Below are positions 1 to 7,511 of a DNA stretch of 38,271 nt, one piece after another. The first letter of the stretch is position 1, and each line of letters starts with the position of its first letter. The notes under the pieces are model-generated. The model ran no database searches. It saw only the letters and a program-made list of their open reading frames with translations, and was not told the DNA's origin. A program made the position numbers and the translations under genes. The stretch comes from Palleronia salina (GTDB taxonomy: Bacteria > Pseudomonadota > Alphaproteobacteria > Rhodobacterales > Rhodobacteraceae). Location of the stretch: assembly GCF_900141995.1 (NCBI RefSeq), contig NZ_FQZA01000001.1, positions 1-38,271 on the forward strand, given 5' to 3'.

Positions 1-87
1 CGGGCTTCTCTCGCTTCCCAGCCATTCTCTGGTCCTCTCCATGACGGGATCATTCTATCCCAGTGGGCGGACCACTTCAGAGGGGGC

Positions 88-375
88 ATTTCACTGCCCT
101 GCCAGGCGTGCCCATAGAAACAGCGATGCTGCTCGTACACCGATTCTAGAACCATCACCCGCGAGGCAGACAAAGACGCCCGCCAGGTCGCCCGCGAAGT
201 CGTCCGAACAGAGCAATCCGCGGTCTCAATGAAGCTGCCAAAGAAGGTCGAGATTCTGTTCGAACACCTCAAGCGTATTCTCGACCTCGGAGGGCTACGA
301 CTATGGGGGTCATGCGGCGCGAACGACGATATCCTGCTCGCCGCTCCCGCCCGGGAGCCGCCACAGACACTTTAG
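88..375 (+). pseudogene. IS1182-type transposase, C-terminal remnant
   Basis: In the frame ending at the TAG at 373-375, the translation matches the C-terminal part of IS1182-family transposases. It shows a Cys-rich segment (CQACP, then KQRCC), then ITREADKDARQVAREV, then KKVEILFEHLKRIL, then LRLWGSCGANDDILLAA. In intact members this end reads as KKVEMLFAHLKRIL followed by LRLRG and FLLAA. The remnant is broken by an in-frame TAG at 115-117 and loses similarity after the LAA segment, so it cannot make a working enzyme. Upstream of about position 88 I see no clear similarity. The family call is from memory of the motif, not from a search. Confidence 0.65.
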
Positions 376-1036
376 GCGGGGAACGGACCTTCGCTGCGTC
401 CGCGAGAGCGACCCGCGCCGTCCGTGAAAGCGGACGTTCAGCCGGGCATCACGGCCGGCCCCTCTCGCATCGGCACGATGGGCGGAGAGCCGCCGTTCGC
501 TGCTGGTGCGCGACCCCAGTCAACAAAGGTGGGAAGCAGGAATTCGCGACACCAGCAAACAAATCGCCCGAGCCGCCATGTTCAGATCGATGACGAGCCG
601 GCAAGGCGCTCGACTATGTGGGGAATCTTGGCGAACTGCACAGGGTTCGTTGCGACAGGAATACATGAGAATTTCCCGGGCAAGCCAGCACAACCGTAGG
701 TCGTTGTGAAGCAAATGGCACACCTCCCTCAAGCAACAGCACCGCGACTGCGTCGGCCACACCGCCGCATGAAGGCGTCGATTTCCTCCTATCGGTTCAT
801 GACCAAGCAGCAGAACCACCCTAATTGCCACAAGGAGAACCTAGGTCAATTTGCTCTGACAGAATCTCATTTGGCCAGTACTGTCAAAACGATTGGCCGG
901 TCGAAGTAAGTACTGAAATAACCAAGTTTTGGAGCGCACTTGCGAAATCAGCTTCGCCTCTCATAGAAGCTCAACTCCACCCTTCGCATTTTCAATCTTG
1001 GACTGCGTTGGAAACATTATCTCGGCTGACTGGACA
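376..1036. other. Gene-poor stretch
   Basis: No open frame here has a plausible start, ribosome binding site and protein-like composition together. The first part (about 376-560) is G+C-rich and resembles the segment around 5380-5660: both carry ggaccttcgc close to gcg-rich text. It may be decayed mobile or intergenic mosaic sequence. The rest is lower in G+C. Confidence 0.4.
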
Positions 1037-1279
1037 TCATTCTGGAGAATTCGACTTGGAAGAGAGATTTCGCGACTTCTTCTTCGCGCCCTTTTCTACG
1101 ACGGCCTTTTCGGAAAGATCTCTTTCCAACCGCGCTGCCCGGAGCCTTTGCGTCTTGGCTTGGCGCGCAGAGTTCTCTGCGTCGGTCATGCCTTTGACGA
1201 TCCTGCTAACGCTATCTGCCTTGGTCTCGGAGGCGGTCGGGCGGAAGACCGGCTTCTTGTTCAACAAGCTATTCTCCAT
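1037..1279 (-). CDS. Small basic hypothetical protein
   Basis: This encodes an 80-residue, strongly charged protein with no signal peptide or membrane segment. Its centre reads DAENSARQAKTQRLRAARLE and its C-terminus is lysine-rich (EKGAKKKSRN). The pattern of a flexible N-terminus followed by an A/E/K/R-rich helix recalls a group of short uncharacterised alphaproteobacterial proteins ending in RLRxARLxRE. The frame stays open for 49 codons upstream of this ATG. I chose the internal ATG because the upstream extension is Arg-rich and unlike protein. The ribosome binding site is weak. It lies downstream of the cold-shock gene on the same strand, separated from it by a terminator, so it is probably transcribed alone. 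No function can be assigned. Confidence 0.55.
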   Translation of the reverse strand: MENSLLNKKPVFRPTASETKADSVSRIVKGMTDAENSARQAKTQRLRAARLERDLSEKAVVEKGAKKKSRNLSSKSNSPE

Positions 1280-1528
1280 TTCTGAATGAGGCGACAACAA
1301 CGGACCCGTGCGTATTCTTGTGTATTTGGTGCCGAGCCTTCTATCAGCGATCTGCAATGCAGATTTCGGCGCCCGCTGAGCTACTAAGCGAGTCAATCGA
1401 GATCGGCGCCCGCCATGCGGAGCCAAACGCTGCGGTAAAATACGATTACGCTAGTTCAGACATCCGGATCGTTGCAAAACAGATCCTTCTACAAGCGGTC
1501 TCGAAATTGCCGACTCAGCGCAGTGAAG

Positions 1529-1548
1529 AGGGCGCCCGAAGACGCCCT
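1529..1548 (-). terminator. Terminator hairpin after the cold-shock gene
   Basis: An inverted repeat with arms agggcg and cgccct (6 bp stem, 8 nt loop) begins 22 bp past the stop codon of the minus-strand cold-shock gene. The loop reads tcttcggg on the minus strand. There is no long T tract, so the call rests on the hairpin and its position. Confidence 0.55.
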
Positions 1549-1570
1549 GCTCATAATTCGCTAGGATCGC

Positions 1571-1777
1571 TCAGACTAACTGAAGGTTGGCTGCGGACTC
1601 TCGGCCGTCGCGGCCGGATTCGATGTCGTAGGTCACTTTCTGATCGTCGCTCACGGTCGTTAGACCGGCTCGTTCGACAGCCGAAATGTGAAGAAAGACA
1701 TCCTTGCCGCCCGTTTCGGGGGCAATGAAACCAAAGCCTTTGGTGGGGTTGAACCATTTCACGGTGCCGTTGGCCAT
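1571..1777 (-). CDS. Cold-shock protein, CspA family
   Basis: This 68-residue protein has the standard size of a single cold-shock domain. It is a cytoplasmic single-stranded nucleic-acid-binding protein that acts as an RNA chaperone. The RNA-binding motifs are visible: RNP1 as KGFGFI (residues 13-18) and RNP2 as VFLHIS (residues 27-32), after the typical start MANGTVKWFNPTKG. The ATG follows an AGGAGA ribosome binding site. A hairpin terminator lies downstream. Upstream on the minus strand there are several hundred bases without a gene, room for the long leader common in this family, but I see no defined thermosensor. Alphaproteobacteria usually carry several copies, so I do not give a numbered symbol. 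Confidence 0.95.
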   Translation of the reverse strand: MANGTVKWFNPTKGFGFIAPETGGKDVFLHISAVERAGLTTVSDDQKVTYDIESGRDGRESAANLQLV

Positions 1778-2259
1778 ATCCGTGGTCTCCTGTACTGAAC
1801 GCTGCCCGCAGGATGCGGCAGCCCGGCAAAGTCAGACTTAGAGATCGACTGAAGCCGGATGAACGGGAGCAGAGGGTCGCAGAGCAAAACGTTGACATGT
1901 TTTGTATGGACGTTAGCGAGCCAGAACACAAGGGCTATAAATCGGCGACCTCGCCTTCGGGCAAAAAGGAAGGCGCCTATTGACATACCTCCTGCTCGCA
2001 CCCATCTACCTCCACAGAGCGGCATTTCAACACGTTTCGTGCAGGAGCGCGGCAGGCAGATGGCCTCTTGCTCCAACTACAAATGACTGCATCGGCTTTT
2101 GCGTACTTGACCACACCGGCTCTCTGCTCGGCTAGCATTCGGAAACTCGAAGCGACTGAGATTGGGTATCGGAACCTTGTTCTCTCGGTTGATGCCTTAA
2201 CTGCCCATTACTTTTTCTCGAAAGAGAACTGTTCAGCTGCGCGTAGCGATAGCAGATAG
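1778..2259. other. Non-coding stretch upstream of the cold-shock gene
   Basis: No convincing gene is visible. The part nearest 1778 should contain the promoter and leader of the minus-strand cold-shock gene. A short open frame at about 2068-2259 on the plus strand has no good ribosome binding site and an unremarkable composition, so I do not call it. Confidence 0.4.
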
Positions 2260-2388
2260 CAAGATCGCGCCCCTAGCTGGTGGGTAAGGCTTCCTGTCGA
2301 GCAGTATAACGCGCTGGCCTGGCAGCTGAATACCTACCGGAAATTCCTTTACAGCGACGCGGCGCTTTCTCCGCAGGAGGATACTTAA
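2260..2388 (+). pseudogene. Start-less coding tail joined to the next gene
   Basis: Between a TAG at 2257-2259 and a TAA at 2386-2388 there are 42 sense codons with a protein-like composition, including WWVRLPVEQYNALAWQLNTY. There is no ATG, GTG or TTG near the beginning. The TAA overlaps the ATG of the next gene in a TAATG junction, the arrangement of a translationally coupled upstream gene. My reading is the C-terminal remnant of a gene whose front has been lost. It could also be chance. Confidence 0.35.
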
Positions 2389-2774
2389 TGAATACCCCCG
2401 ACTGGCTCAAACCAGGTGTATATGGGGCCGTCATCGGCGCCGCACTCGTCGGAACCCTGGGGTTCACTTGGGGTGGCTGGGTGACTGAGGGCACCGCGAG
2501 TGACAGAGCGACCTCGATGTCGCAGCAGGACGTCATCGCAGCCATGGTGCCAGTCTGCCTAGAGATGGCACGAACCGACCCTAAAAGATCCGCGAAGATT
2601 GAAGCTATTCGAGAAGCCTCGCCGTATCAGCGACGAGATGCATTGATGGAAGCTGGCTGGGCGACTGTCCCAGGTGCGGAGGCTCCAGACCGTGACATCG
2701 CCGAAGCCTGTCTTGGACCTCTGGATATCGATGCTGTGCCTGCGCCTACGAGCAACAGGGTCGACGAAGGATGA
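2388..2774 (+). CDS. Small membrane-anchored protein, unnamed rhodobacterial family
   Basis: This 128-residue protein has one hydrophobic segment near the N-terminus (about residues 10-32, GAVIGAALVGTLGFTWGGWV). The rest is soluble, and the orientation is not obvious. The start WLKPGVYGAVIGA, the GGWVT turn and a later MEAGWATVPG block match, from memory, a family of uncharacterised proteins common in Rhodobacteraceae. The ATG has a strong GGAGGA ribosome binding site. Its stop overlaps the next start as ATGA, so it is coupled to the secreted repeat protein downstream. It is the first intact gene of a three-gene cluster. Its function is unknown. Confidence 0.8.
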   Translation: MNTPDWLKPGVYGAVIGAALVGTLGFTWGGWVTEGTASDRATSMSQQDVIAAMVPVCLEMARTDPKRSAKIEAIREASPYQRRDALMEAGWATVPGAEAPDRDIAEACLGPLDIDAVPAPTSNRVDEG

Positions 2775-3580
2775 CCGCACATATCTCGAAGCCCAGGTCG
2801 AACGCGTCCACTAACCGCAACATAAGGGCGCTCGTCGCGTTGGCTGGCGCAATCGCCCTGCTTGCTTTTCCGGCCTTATCTCAGGACGGCACTGGATCAG
2901 CACCCAAAAATGCCGAAGCACGGTCATACGGAGCCGGTTGGGACTGTAAGCCAAGATACAGACTAAACGGCTTAGACTGTGTAGCTATCGATATTCCAGA
3001 GAACGCCTATGCTACGAACACATCCTACGGCCTGGGCTGGGCGTGTGATCGCGGATACAAGCAAGTGGCAAGTTCGACCTGCGAGGCAATACCAGTTCCC
3101 GAAAATGCATTCCTGAGTTCATCGGGCTACGACTGGAAATGTGATCGAGGATACCGGCAAGATGATGAGACCTGCATTAAAATCGATCTTCCAGAGAACG
3201 CATATCTTGCAGAAGGTCCCTCAGATTATGGATGGCTATGCGCACGCGGGTTCATTCCTTTGCGGGAGACCTGCGTGCCCATTGCGGTGCCCGCCAACGG
3301 TTATCTCACCAACGCGCGCTATGGTGCCCAATGGGCATGCGAGAGGGGTTTCTCGAAGTTGGATGGGCGCTGCGATCCCATCGAACTTCCTGATAATTCT
3401 TACCTAGAATCGGAGTCTTACGGGCCTGGATGGCGCTGTGAGCGTGGATACGCGCCCGTGGATCAGGTCTGCGTATTGATCGATCTGCCAGCCAATGCGC
3501 ACCTTGACAGATCTGGAAACCGCTGGCGTTGCGACCGCAATTTCCAATTATCTGGCGAGGAATGTACTCTTGGAAGGTAA
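2771..3580 (+). CDS. Secreted protein of seven W-x-C repeats
   Basis: This 269-residue protein has a long N-terminal signal peptide (hydrophobic core about residues 19-37, likely cleavage near ALS-QD). The mature part is built of seven units of about 33 residues. Each has the plan W-x-C, a short basic/aromatic stretch such as DRGY or ERGY, a second Cys 9-13 residues later, then a PxNAxL turn. The first cysteines are at 59, 92, 124, 157, 190, 223 and 254. The second are at 70, 104, 135, 168, 201, 234 and 265. The seventh unit is cut short after its second Cys. Paired cysteines in an exported protein suggest one disulfide per unit. The start overlaps the preceding stop by ATGA. I do not recognise a named domain, and function is unknown; binding to a surface or cell-wall ligand is only a guess. 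Confidence 0.85.
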   Translation: MTAHISKPRSNASTNRNIRALVALAGAIALLAFPALSQDGTGSAPKNAEARSYGAGWDCKPRYRLNGLDCVAIDIPENAYATNTSYGLGWACDRGYKQVASSTCEAIPVPENAFLSSSGYDWKCDRGYRQDDETCIKIDLPENAYLAEGPSDYGWLCARGFIPLRETCVPIAVPANGYLTNARYGAQWACERGFSKLDGRCDPIELPDNSYLESESYGPGWRCERGYAPVDQVCVLIDLPANAHLDRSGNRWRCDRNFQLSGEECTLGR

Positions 3581-4418
3581 AAACGCTGATACGGAAGGGG
3601 CCGGCGAAACCGATCTGAGGATTCAGATTGGATGTCGCTTGAGCTTCCGGTTCTCCCAGCCGACGCCGCTCATCGCGATGCTGAACGTACACTTCTCTCG
3701 TTTCAGCGATTTGGAGCGTGCGGATTATCTTGTAACATCGCCGAGTGTTCCGCTGGAAAGCTTTCGAGACGATTTTGGAAACTGGTGCACACGCATGGTG
3801 GCGCCAGAGGGCAATTTTGATCTCACGACCGATGGGATCTTCCGCGACAAGGGGCAGCTTGATCCTGTCGCTCCGGATGCGGTCCAACATAGAGTTCAAG
3901 ACCTACCGTTCGAGACCTTGCATTATCTTCGTGGCAGCCGTTATTGCGATACAGATTTGCTATCAGAGGAAGCATGGCGGAACTTTGAGAATACCGTCCC
4001 CGGTTGGTCACGGGTTCAGGCAATCTGTGATTACGTGCATTCGACCATTTCTTTTGACTACATGAAAGCACGCGCAACGCGTACATCGTCCGAAACGCTG
4101 GCTGAAAAGCAAGGTGTTTGCCGGGATTTTACGCATCTCGCCATCTCGTTCTGCCGATGTATGAATATTCCGGCGCGCTACTGCACCGGATACCTAAGCG
4201 AGCTCGGCCAACCTGAACCTCATGCCCTGGACGACTTCGCTGCATGGATGGAGGTATTTCTGGACGGGCAGTGGTATGTCTTCGATCCGCGAAACAACAA
4301 TAAACGGAAGGGTAGGATCTTGATTGCCCGCGGTCTGGATGCAGGGGATGTCGCCCTTACACAAACCTTCGGCCCTAGCGTACTTACCGAATTCTCCGTC
4401 TGGACACGACAAATTTAG
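3570..4418 (+). CDS. Transglutaminase-like family protein
   Basis: From a TTG at 3570 this gives 282 residues. The TTG sits 7 nt after a GAGGAA ribosome binding site and lies inside the last codons of the repeat gene. An in-frame ATG at 3495 also exists but would overlap that gene by 86 bp. The N-terminal half (SQPTPLIAMLNVH, then FGNWCTRMVAPEG) and the core GVCRDFTHLAISFCR, followed by IPARYCTGYL and WYVFDPRNN, are typical of bacterial transglutaminase-like proteins. The likely nucleophile is Cys184 and the acid is Asp239. The place normally held by the histidine of an HAW motif reads AAW (224-226), so catalysis is uncertain. There is no signal peptide, so it is probably cytoplasmic. It may be a cysteine protease-like or peptide-processing protein of the upstream cluster; the substrate is unknown. 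Confidence 0.85.
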   Translation: MEGKNADTEGAGETDLRIQIGCRLSFRFSQPTPLIAMLNVHFSRFSDLERADYLVTSPSVPLESFRDDFGNWCTRMVAPEGNFDLTTDGIFRDKGQLDPVAPDAVQHRVQDLPFETLHYLRGSRYCDTDLLSEEAWRNFENTVPGWSRVQAICDYVHSTISFDYMKARATRTSSETLAEKQGVCRDFTHLAISFCRCMNIPARYCTGYLSELGQPEPHALDDFAAWMEVFLDGQWYVFDPRNNNKRKGRILIARGLDAGDVALTQTFGPSVLTEFSVWTRQI

Positions 4419-4565
4419 GATTGTTCGCCCCAAAAGAACGCTCAACGCTTCTCGTGAATTTTAGTCCTTGATCGCCGGGTGCGCTATTCCGGTTGAACGT
4501 CCTTTGTTTGCAGATATCGGCCACTTTCTTCACACTTTCTTACTTTAACCTATGTGAGAACAAAC

Positions 4566-5057
4566 ATGAATACGTCCATCAAAACAACCGCGATATTCCT
4601 GCAGGATTTCAATCTGCGCAATTTCGATGAAACGCTACCTGCGGGCGAATACAGCATTGAGACTGGGGCTCAAGGCGTGGTGGGCCTTTCACCTTCAAGC
4701 GCCTGTCCAGCTTTTGTAATAGTGCATTTGCACCCAAGACCGTCGCATCCTGGGCTCAGCCGTACTTTCACCATGCCGCTGGCAGATTTAGAGTATGCAG
4801 TGGCCAAGGACAAGGCAACCGGCAAGCCGCTCTTGGACTATTTTATTGAGGAAATGCTCGCGGATCCGATGGTTTGTCTCGTTATGCAAGCAGATGGTTG
4901 GACAGACTGCGAAGTTCGAGAAATCTACTCTGGCCAATCGCGTGATCGATTGAGGGTGAATGAGTCGCGCCACCCCGAACCGGAACTGAGGATAATTGAG
5001 TGCCCACAGGTAAGTGGGCCACGCACTGGAAGCAATCGCCCTGGTATTGGGGAGTGA
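4566..5057 (+). CDS. Hypothetical protein with LPAGxYxxET motif
   Basis: This 163-residue soluble protein begins at an ATG with a TGAGA ribosome binding site 7 nt upstream; a GTG four codons earlier is the alternative. Residues up to about 80 (FNLRNFDETLPAGEYSIETG, then a VHLHP segment, then RTFTMPLADLEYAV) resemble a short, unnamed family frequent in Rhizobiales and Rhodobacterales. Members typically read LPAGxYxVETDEE and then RTLTIDPxDL. The C-terminal 35 residues are Pro/Arg-rich and probably disordered. It lies 147 bp after the transglutaminase-like gene and is probably transcribed on its own. No function is known. Confidence 0.6.
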   Translation: MNTSIKTTAIFLQDFNLRNFDETLPAGEYSIETGAQGVVGLSPSSACPAFVIVHLHPRPSHPGLSRTFTMPLADLEYAVAKDKATGKPLLDYFIEEMLADPMVCLVMQADGWTDCEVREIYSGQSRDRLRVNESRHPEPELRIIECPQVSGPRTGSNRPGIGE

Positions 5058-5089
5058 TTAAGGATCGGAAGATGGTTGTTCATCCTTAA
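5058..5089 (+). terminator. Possible terminator hairpin
   Basis: Perfect arms ttaaggat and atccttaa (8 bp, 16 nt loop) begin on the base after the stop codon of the preceding gene. There is no T run, so termination is only suggested by position. Confidence 0.3.
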
Positions 5090-5715
5090 GACGGATCCCG
5101 ACATCCTTCTTTTGCAATAGGTTCTCAGTGGCACCAAATCGGTTAAAGACCGGATTGCGACCTAAAGAGCTAAGCGAGTGAAGGATGAAAAGTCAGTCTT
5201 CGATGTGTTTTCCATTACGGCCGATGGCCCTCCGCGTCGCGCGACGCGCGCCACTGGTGGTCCATATGATGTGTCAAATCCCCTACGTTTCTGCCGCCGA
5301 CAAAAGGGGCCGTTTATGGCAAATCTCAGTTTCCGGATCGTTCATTGGAGCAGCCGCATCGAACGGCGGCAAAGTCCGCATAGCCGACCTTTGGCTGCGC
5401 CGGGGGTGCGCAGGCGCGGCGAACGTCGGGTTCGGCGGGCCGCGCTGCAGCATCACGAGCCGGGACTGAAGTTCGGCTTCGGGCCGATCGTGATGAACGG
5501 GTGCTCCGGGTGGGGACCGGCCATTCGCAGCGCCAGGCGCGAAGGTCGGCCCAGGGCCGTTCGCATCGAAGCCGCCCAGGCAGCGACCGCGGTATGCGCA
5601 AGCATCGTCGTGGGGAGTTGGGCTCAGACCGGACCTTCGCCGCGGATCGGTGCTATGATCTGCCGTCGGCTGCATGCCGAGTACGCGGTGGGCATGGTGG
5701 ATCGGAGGATCCACC
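5090..5715. other. Gene-poor, mosaic-like stretch before the recombinase
   Basis: I see no gene here. From about 5330 the sequence is G+C-rich and repetitive in style (aaagtccgc, aacgtcgggttcggcgggc, gaccggaccttcgccgcg). It resembles decayed intergenic mosaic sequence seen near mobile elements in this bacterial group, and it echoes the segment at about 376-560. Open frames on both strands here are Pro/Arg-rich and not protein-like. Confidence 0.4.
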
Positions 5716-6348
5716 ATGCCTGCTAAGAATTTGCCTGCCATTCGCGCCTGCCTTCCCGCTTGGAACAAGGGGCGCATCGTCGGCCAGAAACGACCGCTTC
5801 AACCGAAGCATGTCTGGGCGATCCGAGTCCGCCTCGAGATCGCCCAGCGGACCCGCGAACTGGCGCTCTTCAACCTTGCCATCGATAGCAAGTTGCGCGG
5901 CTGCGATCTGGTTCGGCTCAAGGTCGCCGACGTTTTCGCGGCCGGTCAGGTCAAGCACCGCGTAACGATCGTTCAGAGTAAAACCCAAGGACCGGTGAGT
6001 TTTGAGATCACCGAAGACACACGGAAGGCAATCGCGACTTGGCTGGAAGATCCCCTGATGGTCGGGTCGGAACACCTCTGGCCGGGCCGGTTTCACGAGC
6101 GACTGCATATCTCGACCCGGCAGTATGCCCGACTGGTTCGGGAATGGGTGGCCTCCATCGGCCTCGAGCCGAGCGCCTACGGCACCCATTCTATGCGCAG
6201 GACCGAGGTTGCACAGATATACCGTAAGACCGGCAACCTCCGAGCGGTGCAGCTCTTACTCGGGCACACGAAGATGGACAGCACCGTGCGGTATCTCGGC
6301 GTCGAACTTGAGGATGCGCTCGCCATCGCGGAGGCGGTGGAGATCTGA
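5716..6348 (+). CDS. Small tyrosine recombinase / integrase
   Basis: This 210-residue protein is a phage-integrase-type site-specific recombinase reduced to little more than the catalytic domain. The conserved set is visible: Arg61 in SKLRGCDL, Lys89 in QSKTQ, His158 and Arg161 in THSMRR, His184 in LLGHTKM, and the nucleophile Tyr193 in TVRYLG. The ATG follows a GGAGGAT ribosome binding site. A full N-terminal SAM-like core-binding domain is absent, but this short form is widespread in Rhodobacteraceae, so it is probably intact rather than truncated. It lies between gene-poor mosaic sequence and a broken IS3 element, and probably belongs to a mobile unit. Its recombination site is not evident. 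Confidence 0.88.
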   Translation: MPAKNLPAIRACLPAWNKGRIVGQKRPLQPKHVWAIRVRLEIAQRTRELALFNLAIDSKLRGCDLVRLKVADVFAAGQVKHRVTIVQSKTQGPVSFEITEDTRKAIATWLEDPLMVGSEHLWPGRFHERLHISTRQYARLVREWVASIGLEPSAYGTHSMRRTEVAQIYRKTGNLRAVQLLLGHTKMDSTVRYLGVELEDALAIAEAVEI

Positions 6349-6476
6349 GCCTGCTGGGCCGGTCGCAGAGATGATCATTGCGGCGGTGCAGTTTCCCCAT
6401 ACCGGACTTTCATGGCACCGCGCAGCATAGCCCAAGACCCTGAGGTCCGCAGTGCGGGACGAAGCTGCGGTTCGCG

Positions 6477-6851
6477 TCACCAATTTGATTGGACAAAGTC
6501 CATCGCCCAGACATCGTTCGGACCGATGGCTTCCTGGCGATCCTCACGCAGCTTGGCCTTCACCCGACGCTTCGGATGCTTGTTCCGCAGCTGAAGGCCT
6601 AACTCGTTGTAGATTCTGCGAGTCTTCTTCATGTTTATCATCCATCCCTCCCTTCGCAGCAGCACATGGACGCGGCGATAGCCGTAGCGCACGCGGGTCT
6701 CTGCGATCTCCTTGATCCGCCTCTCGACGGCCGCCTGGTCGGTGCGCCGGGACTTGTAGTGGAACGTCGAGGTGTCGAACCGAAGGGCCCCACAAGCCCC
6801 GCGGATCGACACGCCCCAATCGATGCACATCCCGCGAACCAGTTCGCGCAT
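6477..6851 (-). pseudogene. IS3-family transposase orfB, truncated
   Basis: The frame encodes the N-terminal part of an IS3 OrfB, starting MRELVRGMCIDWGVSIRGAC. It contains the HTH-21-like helix (RRIKEIAETRVRYGYRRVHV) and reaches NDVWAMDF, the first Asp of the DDE triad. It then ends after a few unrelated residues (VQSNW). A full OrfB is about 270-280 residues; here 124 remain, and the second Asp and the Glu are absent. It is inactive. Confidence 0.8.
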
Positions 6852-6862
6852 CCGGCCAGGCT

Positions 6863-7172
6863 TCAGAGCTTTCGGCGGATGACGTCCTGCAACATCTCCC
6901 GATCGAGTGTCAGGTCGGCCACGATCTTCTTCAGCCGGCTGTTCTCGTCCTCAAGCGCCTTCAGCCGGCGCATCTCGTCGGGCAGCAACCCGCCGTATCG
7001 CTTCTTTCGGTTGACATAGGTCGCCTGGCTGATTCCGTTCTGCGCTAAAATCGATCCACTGGATCGATTTCCATACGCTTGAACTGCGGCAGATCTCCGC
7101 CACCGGCGCGCCTTCCTCGCCCTGCTTCAGCGCGAAGGCCTTCTCAGCCTCTGTGAACCTCGATGCCTTCAT
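6863..7172 (-). pseudogene. IS3-family transposase orfA, disrupted
   Basis: The first 29 codons (MKASRFTEAEKAFALKQGEE through VAEICR) are a normal OrfA beginning. The reading then leaves frame, and the rest of OrfA (NGISQATY, then KKRYGGLLPDEMRRLKALED, then LTLDREMLQDVIRRKL) continues in another frame down to a TGA at 6863-6865. Between the two parts, about 7040-7085, lie roughly 40 extra bases that include a perfect inverted repeat. The helix-turn-helix is therefore split. Confidence 0.75.
7048..7070. repeat. Perfect inverted repeat inside orfA
   Basis: Arms aaatcgatcc and ggatcgattt are exact reverse complements separated by act. The repeat lies in the extra bases that break orfA. It looks like a footprint of a small inserted or excised element, or a minimal palindromic repeat unit. 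Confidence 0.75.
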
Positions 7173-7437
7173 GCTTTCCGCTCCTCTCCCAGCCAGGAAA
7201 GCTTACCGGAAACTCCAGCATCAAATGGTCCAGTTCTCAGGGGGGGGCAGATCAAGCTGCGATACGTCTTCGCTAGAACAAATTGCGCGCAATCGCGGAA
7301 GCTGGATGAGTGACGAGCTCAGCTTCCGTCGTGAGAAAATGTCTAATTTGGCTTGGAGAAGTGGGTGGGTAGTTAGGGCTCGCCCGCCGCGATCTTCAAT
7401 TTTTGCCATGAAAATTCAATGACTTAAAATAAAAATG

Positions 7438-7511
7438 TGGAGGCGAGTACCGGAATCGAACCGGTGTACACGGATTTGCAATCCGCTGCGTCACCACTCC
7501 GCCAACTCGCC
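7438..7511 (-). tRNA. tRNA-Cys (GCA)
   Basis: The minus strand folds into a full cloverleaf. The acceptor arms are ggcgagt and actcgcc, the discriminator is U, and CCA is encoded (7438-7440). The anticodon loop TTGCAAA gives anticodon GCA. The T arm contains GGTTCGAATCC. It lies next to the right edge of the accessory region, a common integration neighbourhood, but I found no second copy of its 3' end in the window. Confidence 0.95.

Larger units (their letters stand above)
6477..7253 (-). mobile_element. Degenerate IS3-family insertion sequence
   Basis: The minus strand carries recognisable orfA and orfB segments of an IS3-family element, both broken. The likely outer end beside orfA is near 7253, where the minus strand reads tgatctgcccccc, the type of terminus found in this family. 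The other end is missing: orfB stops being recognisable near 6485, so most of the DDE catalytic part is gone. The element cannot transpose by itself. Confidence 0.75.

Noticed and set aside
1318-1728. A 136-codon plus-strand frame across the cold-shock gene
   Set aside because: It runs through the cold-shock terminator and coding region on the other strand and has no protein-like pattern.
5283-5777. A 164-codon minus-strand frame before the recombinase
   Set aside because: Pro/Arg/His-rich composition, no ribosome binding site, and it overlaps the real start of the recombinase on the other strand.
1-7437. A tRNA-Cys attachment-site duplicate for the small recombinase
   Set aside because: I looked for a second copy of the tRNA-Cys 3' end in the accessory region and saw none.
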